NCBI GenBank assembly: GCA_025506515.1
Contig: CM046451.1
Location: forward strand, 65,055,635-65,119,634
Origin: Flaveria trinervia
Taxonomy: Eukaryota; Streptophyta; Magnoliopsida; Asterales; Asteraceae
Direction of reading: 5' to 3'
DNA length: 64,000 nucleotides
Below are positions 34,885-44,730 of this stretch, piece by piece (positions within the stretch are counted from its first letter, which is position 1; the number at the start of each line of letters is the position of its first letter). A program made the translations under genes and the position numbers. The notes beneath the pieces were generated by a model, which saw nothing but the letters and a program-made list of their open reading frames with translations, had not been told where the DNA came from and searched no databases.

Positions 34885-35614
34885 TGTTCATACATGTATG
34901 TCCTTAGATCATGATATGAAATGTAATAGATCTTGTTTGTCTGATTCTGGTGTAATTTGATATGACTAATGAAATGATATTGGATGTTTGTGATTTGTAG
35001 TGATTAATATTTCATTAATAAGTTGATATTAAATTAATTAATTAGGTTAGTGATTGGTTGAATGTTTACATATAATGTTTACTAATTAATACATTCAAAT
35101 TTAAAATAATGAAGTTATCATGCGAATGGCCCATACGAATAGACCATAAGCATGAACACCTTCATACGAATGACTCAGTCGTACGACTGAACCAGGAGAC
35201 TGGATCAGTCGTATGATTGTAACATAAGATTGGCTGAGTCGCACGACTGAACACTCAGTCGTGCGAATGAATCAACCGCATGGTTCAATCACACGACTGA
35301 ACCATACTAATGGTTAAGTCGCATGATTGAATAATACCAACCTATAAATACAACTCAATTCATGAAAAATAAGACTCTCGATAAATTACGATTCCAGACG
35401 TACCCTAGCCATCCAGAAACCTCCCAATTCGTTCTCCAAGTTCATAGAACACATTAGAGCGATTTCCAATCGATTTCTAACGTTAGTTTCAATTCCTTAT
35501 TGATTCTTCGTGTGTTCTCACTGATTGGATCGCCAATCAAATAGGATTCCGCACTATTTGATCTGGTTTACACGCTAATCTCCAGGTATTTCGTTCAAAT
35601 ACCATGTCCTAACA
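34885..35614 (+). repeat. R8 5' LTR
   Basis: 730 bases, TGTTCATACATG to ATGTCCTAACA. AT-rich U3, palindromes at 35115-35330, TATA box CCTATAAATA at 35341-35350, and the U5 double hairpin at 35522-35562. Confidence 0.95.
35341..35350 (+). promoter_or_regulatory. TATA box of the R8 LTR promoter
   Basis: CCTATAAATA eleven bases after the last palindrome. The same box closes the array in R1 (67-76), R5 (27125) and the R8 3' LTR (48565-48574). Confidence 0.75.
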
Positions 35615-35616
35615 AG

Positions 35617-35628
35617 TGGTATCAGAGC
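35617..35628 (+). other. R8 primer-binding site
   Basis: TGGTATCAGAGC, perfect complement of the initiator Met-tRNA 3' end, two bases after the LTR. Confidence 0.95.
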
Positions 35629-35839
35629 TTTGGCTCTTGATTACGTGTGATTCAATCAAGATTGATAAAAAGTTTGTGTTTTTGCACTAAAAACGCAATC
35701 GTTTGTGTCAAAAGTGATCTTGGACGTTCCCTGCTCATCAAAGTTTTGTTTCTACGGACTTAGGCAATTCAACCTTGCGAAAGTTCAAATTTTTACGGCT
35801 AAAACACGTTTAACCTAGAAATTTTCGCATAACAGCAGC

Positions 35840-36065
35840 TTCAGTCGCACGATTGAGCCATTCGCACGACTGGACCTCATTCGCATTGCTCAGATGCACG
35901 ATTGGACATAGTCGTATCTCCATTCGTACGATTGAACCATTCGGTCGCACTGTTCATACGCATCAGATTCATTCGCACGACTGAGCTAATCACTTAGTGA
36001 AGCCGCACGATTGAACCAGTCGTAGAGTTCGTACGCACGACTAGTCCATTCGCACCCTTCAGTCA
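35840..36065 (+). repeat. Palindrome array in the R8 5' leader
   Basis: About ten units (CAGTCGCACGATTGAGCC, CATTCGCACGACTGGACC and variants) between the primer site and the gag ATG. It means the repeat occurs in four places of one element: LTR, leader, and two sites before ORF1. Confidence 0.85.
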
Positions 36066-36105
36066 CCCCGGTGACAATTGCTTATTAGATTTAAAGTTAT
36101 TCACA

Positions 36106-37705
36106 ATGGAAGATCAAATGTCAGCCTTTACTGCTGGGAAGGACTCTAGGATCCAGAACCTGCTGTTACTTGAGAGTGAGGTGGGTAATCATAATAAACC
36201 ACCAAAGCTTTTAACGTTAGATGAGTTTCCCCACTGGAAACAACGTTTTGAGATCTACCTCAATTGAGTGGATCCGAATCCGTGGGAGGCCATCGAGATT
36301 GGATATAGTACACCGGTGGGAGCCGATGGAGTAAAGTTAACCTTAGGAGGGATGATAGACGTGCAGAAAGTCAAATATAATGCAGAGAAGAGGGTCTATG
36401 CATTGATTACACAGTCTATCCCTAAAGAGATATTCCACTAGTACTCAGAGAATAAGCAGTCCAAGAAACTATGGGATGAGCTAGAGAAGAGGTACGACGG
36501 GAATGCCTCATTGAAGGCAATCAAGGCTAAGGAGTTAAAGAAGGAATTCGACAACTTCTCATCAATGGGAAACGAGAGTTTGGATGATGTTATAGATAGA
36601 TTCTACCATCTGATGAGTGAACTGCATACACATGGAGTGGCTACTACCATGGAAGAGAAAGTTACTAATTTTGCAGACGGATTGCCTGAAAAATGGGTTT
36701 CATTCGTGTCTAATCTTACACAGATTGGAATGCTGTGAAAACTGGATATTAATGACTTCATTCTTAAGTTGCGAGAAGAATCACTTAGAATGAAGTACAG
36801 AGCTCAGAAGTCTACGTACAATCAAAATCCAGCTTTATACAATGCCACGCCTCAAGCTAAGACATCTGGAGCACCTCTCCAGACTGCATTTGTGTCTAGC
36901 TCATCGAGTCCTACACATGCACCTCCTTCAGGTTCAGAAACGTCAGGGTCTTCTTGTACCCAATACATTGGATCTGAAGCGAATGCTACTAGACTGAAGA
37001 CCGAGAACCTGGTAATGTGACTGTGGAAGTAGCTCGAGAGCACATGGATCTTTTAGCAGCAGTGGTTCATTCTTATGATGAACTGGTTGCTGGGAAGATT
37101 GGAAACTGCCATCTGGCAGACGAGGACTACGAGCAGGTGGACGAAATGGAGCTTGGGAGAATGGACATAATGTGGGCCTTAGCTAGTGCTGTCCGGAGGG
37201 CGAAGAAGTTTGTGAAAAAGACCGGACAGAACTTGGTAGCTACTAAGGATACCACATTTGGCTTTGACAAGAGCAAAGTGACCTGCTTTAACTGTGGAGA
37301 GAAGGGGCACCTCAAGAGAGAATGTGTTAAGCCAAAGAAGACGGGTAACGGGAACCCATTCTCGTCCTTCACTCGTCAAGACAAGCAGGCTACCAGTTCT
37401 ACTTCATCAAACAAGGATCCAAAAGCCTTGACTGCTCATGATGATGAAGGATAGGATTGGAGCTTTAGGTTTGTCTCACCAGGGGAATCAAACATTGCAA
37501 GTGTAGAAGATATTGACAGTGATTCCGCTAGTGAAGGAGATCTAGCAGTTGAGATAGCGATGTCACATAGTGAAGAAGCAACTGCAACCGAGGTCAGTTA
37601 CCAGCCTAAAGAGGATACTACCACGTCAGAGACAGAAAAGACAAAATCACCAGAACCAGAGACATCTGATGCTGCGTTGATGGCTACTCTTCTGAATCAA
37701 CTCAG
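36106..37705 (+). pseudogene. R8 gag, N-terminal region
   Basis: ATG at 36106 (MEDQMSAFTAGKDSR). UBN2-like domain: LTLDEFPHWKQRFEIYL then TGA at about 36266, KKLWDELEKRYDG, SLDDVIDRFYHLMSEL. First knuckle CFNCGEKGHLKREC (37284-37325), complete. TAG at 37452-37454 after HDDEG, in the same codon as R5 (R3 has Gln). Ends at CTCAG before GTAAGT; a one-base loss at about 37687 shifts the frame just before that point. Nucleocapsid-type structural protein of the virus-like particle. Confidence 0.88.
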
Positions 37706-38950
37706 GTAAGTACTACTGACCAAATGTTTAATAATCATGCTGTTCTGATTGTGATACTTTTAGAAACAGCATAGATGAAAATTTTACAAGGTTATTAGAT
37801 CATAATGATAACTTAGTAAAAGATTTACAACTATGCACTGAGGCTAATAGGGTACTAAAACAAATGAGTAGTTATAAAGAAAAGATAGACCTTTTGACTA
37901 AACAGCTTAGGGAACCGAAGTAGTTGCATTTAACCAAGCTAATGACATTAGGTACTATCTAAACTCCTTAGAAGACATTAAGAAGCAAAAGGCAGTTCTA
38001 GAAGTAGAAGTAAATTCATTAAAACAGAAACTGCATAGTTGAACTAGTTCTTCACACATAGTCCAACACTTAGTGAGAGACAGGAACAACGGGGAGGGAT
38101 TGGGTTATAAAGTGGTTCCACCACCATCTGAGACTTTAATGAACACTAAGACTAGACCAGTAAATAGTAATCCCATCAAGGATCATGTAGTATCTACTCC
38201 TCTTGTTAGTGATCCAGATTCCTTATGTTCATCTATTAACTCTGGAAACAAACAAAAAGAGCCACTTCAAAGGCAAAGGGTAAATTGCCTTGTGTTAATC
38301 TGGAAAAGGAATTTGAAAAGTTTAACTTAAGTCAGGGTCAAACAGAGTCAAATCAGAACCTAAAAGGGCTTTTAAGGATAATTTTCACATACTTCAAGTC
38401 AAAGACCAATTAACCAAAAGAAAAGGATGTCAAACAGGTTAAATCAGTTAATTTGTTAAACAGTAAAACATCAAAAGAACCAGAGTCAAAACCTAAAGTG
38501 AGTGATGTTACTAGAGTGTCACACACGTCTCCACAAAGAAAGTTTAATCATAAAGTTGATAGCAGGGCGTGCTACAACTGTGGAGAATGTGGACACATTG
38601 CTTCCTATTGTTCTTATTATCAGACACCTAGGAAGAAGATTGAACTTCAGGATTCAAAACCTAAGTCTTTTAAAAGGAGCTCTTTAACTCCACCTAGAAG
38701 AACTAGTGAACAGAAGGTTCAACCCGTTAGCCAGTCGACTGTTTATCACAAACAGGCATTGCACAAATCTGGCTTATGGAAAGAGAAGTCAATCTCTATG
38801 TTTGATAATGATGACAAGAAGGAACCTGAGCTACCCTCACCTTCTAAGGGTCAATGGGTTGAATTTCTTATGTATGATGCCTCTGGGAAACCCAAGCCAG
38901 TAAAGGCTTGGGTTCCTAACCTAAACTAATCCTTTACCTTGTATGTGCAG
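37706..38950 (+). pseudogene. R8 gag C-terminal region; candidate intron
   Basis: GTAAGTACTACTGACCAA at the left and CTTGTATGTGCAG at the right, 1245 bases. Encodes a coiled-coil (LLDHNDNLVKDLQLCTEANR), GLGYKVVPPPSE, Lys-rich segments, the second knuckle CYNCGECGHIASYC (38570-38611) and KAWVPNLN with TAA at 38927-38929. CTAAC/CTAAT branch-like motifs (38916-38930) precede the AG by 20 to 30 bases. Both boundaries fall in phase 0. Confidence 0.68.
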
Positions 38951-40340
38951 GTTGTTCAATACAGTGCTGAAACTAACACGTGGATAGCAGACAGCGGAGC
39001 ATCCAGGCACATGACAGGAAACAGAGCTCTTTTATCAAACGTCAAGCAAATAAAAGGAGCATGTTTCGTTTGCTGGAAACAAGGGAGGCTATATCATAGC
39101 TCAGGGAGAAGTTGGAAATCAGAAAGTTAAGTTTGATAGGGTGAACTACGTCCAGCAACTTCAAAACAACTTACTCTCTGTTTCTCAAATATGTGATAAG
39201 GAATTTAAAGTCATCTTCGACAACAAGAAGTGTTACGTACTGAAGAAAGACTACGTGATCCCAGAGGACCAAGTTTTGATGACTGCTTCAAGATATAAAG
39301 ATCTTTATGTCTTGGATCTGTCAACAGCTTCTACAATGGATCATGAGGTTCAGTGTTTTCTATCTAAAGCTACTGAAAAGGATTCCATCTCTTGGCATAG
39401 AGAATGGGACACATTAGTCAAAGGAAGATGAATCACTTGATTCAGAAGGATCTGGTGAGAGGAGTTAATGTTAAGAACTTTCAGCTTCCTGATTTTTGTG
39501 TAGCTTGCAAGAAAGGCAAGCAGACAAAGAAGTCTCATATGGAAAAGAAAGTTAATTCAATAGAACTTCCTCTTGAACTTCTTCACATGGATCTGTTTGG
39601 TCCAATCAGTACAAAGAGCATTGCAGGCGACTTGTACTGTTTTGTGCACCGATGACTACTCAAGGTTCACTTGGGTAATGTTTTTGCAATCCAAATCAGA
39701 AACATTTGAATCATTCAAGGAGTTGGTGACCACACTGGAATCTCTATACAAGCTGAAATTTAGACAAGTACGCTCAGACAACGGAACGGAATTCAAGAAC
39801 TAGTGGATGGAGGCATACTGCAAGGAAAAGGGAATTGTGCATCAATTCACTTCTGCCTACACACCTCAGATGAATGGCGTTGCTGAGAGAAAGAACAGAA
39901 GCTTGATAGAGACAGCACAGGACTATGCTGGCAAACTCAAAACTGCCTATCCAATTCTGGAATGAGGCAGTGGCAAATACTTGTTATACACTGAATCGAG
40001 TCATGATAGTCAAGCACCACGGTAAAACATGTTACGAGCTACTACAAAGATGCAAACCGAACTTGGAGTATCTCGAACCATTTGGGGCACCGTGCACACT
40101 TCTGAAGAAGACACAAGAGGGTAAATTCAGCGAGAAGGCAGATGAAGGCATCTTTCTAGGATACAACATACCGAACAAGCGAGTTTACAACAACTCAACG
40201 GGTCTACTAGAAGTGTGGTGTAATGTTGACGTTCAGCGATTCACCACACCACCTACTAGCAAAGGACCCGTCTACTTCTTTGAATATGATGGATTCTTCC
40301 AGTCCTTCAACATCCTCTCTCTCCCTCGGATGACGAATTA
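38951..40340 (+). pseudogene. R8 protease and integrase
   Basis: TWIADSGASRHMTG with DSG at 38990-38998; NYVQQLQNNLLSVSQICDKEFKV; pre-integrase MGHISQRKMNHLIQ and CVACKKGKQTKKSH; core DDYSRFTWVMFLQSKSETF and VRSDNGTEFKN (second Asp), then TAG at about 39801; Glu region at GVAERKNRSLIETA (39875-39920); WNEAVANTCYTLNRV, CKPNLEYLEPFGAPC and EKADEGIFLGY. Frameshifts near 39060, 39410, 39650 and 39920. Confidence 0.9.
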
Positions 40341-42283
40341 GCTACACGATGATGTATGATAGCTTGAATCCACCACCATCTAGCTCACAGGGAGAATCAT
40401 CTACTCAGTCAGGGGGAGTAGTCGACGAATAGTCAGGAGGAACAGGTTCCAGTTCCTGAAAGTCCACAAGCCTCTACCAGTGATGCACCTTCGACTTCAG
40501 AGCCTCAAACTCCAACTACCTCAGATGCAGAACCAAATGTTCATCATCTTGGCTCTGAGGTAGCTGTTCCTACTACTCCAGGATCACGTCTAAACGTTTA
40601 TCATCCCTTAGACAATGTCATTGGGGATGTCCGATTAGGAGTACAAACCCAAAATCAGCTCTACTCAGCTGATTATGCCTCTGTTATGGAAAAGGGATAT
40701 ATTCATGATGGTGCTATCGGTGTTTTGTCTCACAGGTTGAGCCAAAGTATGTAAGTGAAGCACTAAATGATGAGGCATGGGTGAGTGCAATGCAAGAAGA
40801 ACTTCTTCAGTTCAAGAAGTTAGGTGTATGGTCTCTGGTTGATAGACCTAAAGGTGCTAAGGTCATTGGCACCAAATGGGTTTTAAAATGCAAGAAAGAT
40901 GACCAAGGGTTCTATATCAGGAACAAGGCTCGACTGGTTGTTCAGGGATTTTGCCAAGTCGAGGGAATTGATTACAATGAGGTGTTTGCACCCTGGCAAG
41001 GATGGAAGCCATTTGTATCTTCCTTGCCTATGCATCGTACATGAAGATTAAAGTCTATCAATTAGTGTGAAGAGTGCATTTATTCATGGGGAAATCAAAG
41101 AAACAGTCTATGTCAGTCAACCCGAGGGATTTGAAGATCCTTATCATGGGATAGAGTCTACAAGCTCGACAAGGCTTTATACGGGCTTCATCAAGCTCCA
41201 AGAGCTTGGTATGAGAAACTCTCGACTCAATTGTGAAACACGGCTTTCGCAGGGGAGTCATTGACTGCACGCTGTTCATTAAAGAAAAAGATGGCGACCT
41301 ACTGCTCGTACAAATCTATGTTGATGACATAATTTTCGGTTCAAAGAACGAAGAGTTATGCAAAGAGTTTGAAGCAGTTATGAAGAAAGAGTTTGAGATG
41401 AGTGCTATGGGGGAGATGAAGTTCTTTCTCGGGTACAGGTGGATCAAACACCAAATGGGATCTTCCTACATCAGACCAAGTACGTAGGAGACATTCTCAG
41501 TCATTTTGACATGGCGAATGCTTTGCTGCTGGTACTCCACTTGCTACGAATCACACATAGCACCTGATGAAAATGGAGATCTTGTGGATGCCACGATGTA
41601 CCGAGGAATGATTGGATCCCTCATGTATCTCACTGCCTCTAGACCTGATATCATGTATGCGACATGTTTATGCTCTAGATATCAGGCTAAACCTAAGGTC
41701 AATCATCTGATCGGGGTCAAAAGGATTTTTCGCTATTTAAAGGGTACACCCACACTTGGGTTGTGGTATCCTCATGATGATGATTTTGAGCTCACGGCAT
41801 ATAGTGACTCGGATTACGGAGGTTGCAAGATGAACTACAAGTCTACATCAGCAGGGTGTCAATTCTTTGGGAGAAGATTAATTACCTGGCAGTGTAAGAA
41901 GCAGACATCGGTTGCATTGTCAACCTGTGAAGCCGAATATGTTGCTGCTGCAAGTTGCTGTTCACAAATCATCTGGATTCAACAGCAAATGCGGGATTAC
42001 GGTTTAACGTTATTCTACTCCTATTTTTGTAGATAACTCTGCTGCAATTGCAGTAACTAAAAATCCGGTCCAACATCCTAAGACCAAACATATCGGTATT
42101 AAATATCACTTCATACGAGATTGTTTTGAAAAGAACTTAATTGATATGGTAAAAATTAATACTGATTTTCAACGCGCTGACCTCTATACTAAAGCATTTG
42201 ATAAACCACGTTTTCAATATCTGCTAGAGGTCAACGGCGTTAAAAAGAGATGTGAGGTTATTCCTACTGATGATCATGTGTAA
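40341..42283 (+). pseudogene. R8 hinge, reverse transcriptase and RNase H
   Basis: Hinge 40341-40700 (TPSTSEPQTP-like, YHPLDNVIGDVR). RT from 40781: MQEELLQFKKLGVWSLVDRP, KVIGTKWVLKCKKDDQG, NKARLVVQGF, YVDD at 41317-41328. RNase H: AYSDSDYGGCKMNYKS, LSTCEAEYVAAASCCSQI, a DNSAAIAVTKNPVQH segment and a tail ending TDDHV, TAA at 42281-42283. Frameshifts at 41000, 41065, 41160, 41230, 41440 and 42015. Confidence 0.9.
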
Positions 42284-42416
42284 TCCGATGTTGCTTAGTT
42301 AATTCTTCATTTTATTTGAGCTTATTTGGTTAAATTAGTCTATTTAAAATTAAACTTATGTTATTCTGCTGTTTATTAAAATCCTAAAATAATGAAAACA
42401 GTTATGATTTTAGTAT

Positions 42417-42432
42417 TTTAGGAGGAGAATAA
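42417..42432 (+). other. R8 internal polypurine tract
   Basis: TTTTAGGAGGAGAATA, 134 bases past the pol stop, homologous to R5 20697-20711 and R3 6695-6712. Confidence 0.6.
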
Positions 42433-43606
42433 GTCAGCACGCAACATTAAAAAAACCGAGGGAGAAGGAGTGGAAAGCTGATATAAGGTGGATCGTATCT
42501 GTGATACCAATTCAAACCCTTTGGAATATGATAGTACACAGGAACAAATCAAGAGGGACTTTGAAATTTTAATTTAGAAAAGGTGCAAAAACATTCAAAG
42601 TATAAGTCCGTGTAGTCTAAGCAATATAAAAGGGAAGATGATAGAAAAACTGGTAACTCTTAAGGTAACACAAGGAGAGTAGACCTAGAGGTTGCTAGAC
42701 CACAATTGATATGTCGGTAGATTCAACACAATAGATGATTAGACTGACTGGTGATCTCAAGATCAAACTAAGTGGTTCAACTGACTGTGGGATCCCATCT
42801 TATCACTGGTTAACACAATCAACAATATTCCAATAAGGGGTAATGAGCATGTAAAAGCCACAAATGTGTGCGGATGACCATAAATAGAGCAAAGCACCAG
42901 AAAAAATGAAATAAAATGCTATCAATTTAATGACTTATGTTGTTAGTGCATTTGGTGCAAAATAATATTAAGTTGCTCTAACAAGGAGATAGGTTGTGCG
43001 CCTCTCTGCTGTGCGATGGCACTGACCTGAGGATTGGCTTCTCCTTGAAAGCTCTAAGAATAGTCTCTTCTTGTAAAAATAACCGTAGACCGCTCAAAAG
43101 CTCCTGAGGAATGTTGATTACCATATAAGTGTGGGATCCACAAATGTTCGTTGAAATAATTAAACCAAAAACAATCACCAGTTTGTGTCAATAGTCTGTG
43201 TATGGATTTAAGTGGACAAACATATTGACAATCATTGTGGCTGCAATTTTAAAGTTCAAATCAATGTGGTAATCTAAGAGTTCCAGTATGATTTCCTAAA
43301 GTTGCTAATGACTCTGGATGAACACCAGAATTGAGCATCAAAAGATTTTGATAACAAGTCCCAAATGATTTGATGTGCCGGTATGATTCCAAAATTGAAT
43401 TGGTCCAGGTGTGGTCAATCTAAGTTGAAGCTTTCTATTCCGGAACCAAATCCAGTAGATTTCCACCTTAGGTTCTATCTCTCACAAAAAGCCAAAACTA
43501 AGTCTTAATTTTTAGTTTTTAGTTTAAGTTTCTAATTTAGCGAGTCATTTTAGTTAATTTGTTTGCCGGACTACATCATGAAAATCGATAAGGGATCAAC
43601 TCATTG
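42433..43606 (+). other. R8 conserved non-coding spacer
   Basis: No coding frame. 42990-43420 aligns with R5 and R3: GCGCCTCTCTGCTGTG, CTGACCTGAGGATTGG, GATTACCATATAAGTG, GTGTATGGATTTAAGTGGAC. Conservation between copies that otherwise differ much suggests a function in RNA or DNA. Confidence 0.6.
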
Positions 43607-43610
43607 AATG

Positions 43611-43705
43611 GGTCATGTCTGAGATGATCACATGAATTTTCAAGTTTAAAGCAGTCACGTCTGAGGTGACTAAATTGGTTAAAAATGATAATGTCTGAGA
43701 TGATC
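43611..43705 (+). promoter_or_regulatory. Three dyad units before the R8 palindrome array
   Basis: GGTCATGTCTGAGATGATCA (43611-43630), CAGTCACGTCTGAGGTGAC (43652-43670) and GATAATGTCTGAGATGATCA (43686-43705). Confidence 0.6.
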
Positions 43706-43769
43706 AAAACTCACAATGTCTATTTCAAAAGGTTAAAATGTTCAAAATGGTAGAAAATCTACTAAGTGT

Positions 43770-44030
43770 GACCTATTCGCACGATTGGACCATGAATATG
43801 GACCAACCATGCGAATGGATCCCATTCGCACGACTGGATATGAAATTAGTCATTCACCGAATGGCGTTTAAGAATGATCCTTTCGACCGAATGATAGGGT
43901 GCGAATGAGTCAGTCGACCGACTGAGACTCAGTCGGCCAACTGAAAGCAACCGACTGGGCCAATCGCACGGCTGAACCTCAGTCGCCGAATGAACTGAGC
44001 GAATGAGGCTAGTCGGCCGATTGAAATTAG
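43770..44030 (+). repeat. First palindrome array of R8 accessory promoter
   Basis: About twelve units: CATTCGCACGACTGGAT, CAGTCGACCGACTGAGA, CAATCGCACGGCTGAACC and others. TATA-like TATTTAAAG follows at once. Confidence 0.85.
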
Positions 44031-44034
44031 GGTC

Positions 44035-44049
44035 AGTATTTAAAGGGCC
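44035..44049 (+). promoter_or_regulatory. TATA-like box of the candidate internal promoter in R8
   Basis: AGTATTTAAAGGGCC, placed as CAATATAAATAGGGCC is in R5. It is followed by CAGTCGATCGCATTTCACTC and CATCACTCCCAATCGC, nearly the same as R5. Confidence 0.55.
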
Positions 44050-44184
44050 TCAGTCGATCGCATTTCACTCATCACTCCCAATCGCACCCAAATCGCTTTC
44101 TTTCCGTTACTCTGCCAAAAATTTCTACAGACAGTGTTTTCGCATTACTATTGATCTTCTGACATTCGATTGACAAGTATACAG

Positions 44185-44726
44185 GTACATTGCAGTTAAA
44201 TCTTATTGAAATCAGAAGATCTTGAGTCAAATTTGTGTTATTCGAATGAAACATTAACCGGATTGAAAAATGCCCTAATAACCTATATAAACTAAGCAAA
44301 ATGTTAAAATTAAGCTTAATAGGTCATTAGTGACAAGATGGCGAGTCTAATGGACCATTAAACCATGTTAAATTACTTGAATTAGGTCAAGATTCGAATC
44401 TCAGTCGATTGAACAGTAGGTAATGCGATTGGTCGTTCGGATGAGCTCCAATCGCACGATTGAATCTTGCGATTGGATCAATCGGCAGAATGAACCATGC
44501 GAATGAGTACAGTCGGCCGACTGAACCAATCGCAGACTCAGTCAGCAAATTGAACTCAGTCGCATGTCTCATTCACCCGAACGAGCTCAGTCGCACGAAA
44601 GAACAAACCACTGACTCCAGTCGCATGATTCATTCGCACGAATGTATCGGATTGAATTTAAACTATACACCTTGAACTGAATTTTGAATGTATGACTTAC
44701 AAATGGTTCTGTGTCTTGTGTTTCAG
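44185..44726 (+). other. Candidate 5' UTR intron of R8 ORF1
   Basis: Donor TATACAG/GTACAT at 44184/44185; acceptor GTCTTGTGTTTCAG ending at 44726; ATG of ORF1 at 44731. 542 bases. Holds the second palindrome array (44396-44650). Confidence 0.6.
44396..44650 (+). repeat. Second palindrome array of R8
   Basis: About ten units such as CAATCGCACGATTGAATC and CAGTCGGCCGACTGAACC, within the candidate intron. Same place as R5 22945-23200. Confidence 0.8.
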
Positions 44727-44730
44727 GTCA

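Noticed and set aside
43770..44650. CRISPR-like array of short palindromic repeats
   Set aside because: Units are degenerate, spacers are not uniform or unique, they recur in LTRs, and the DNA is clearly plant retrotransposon.
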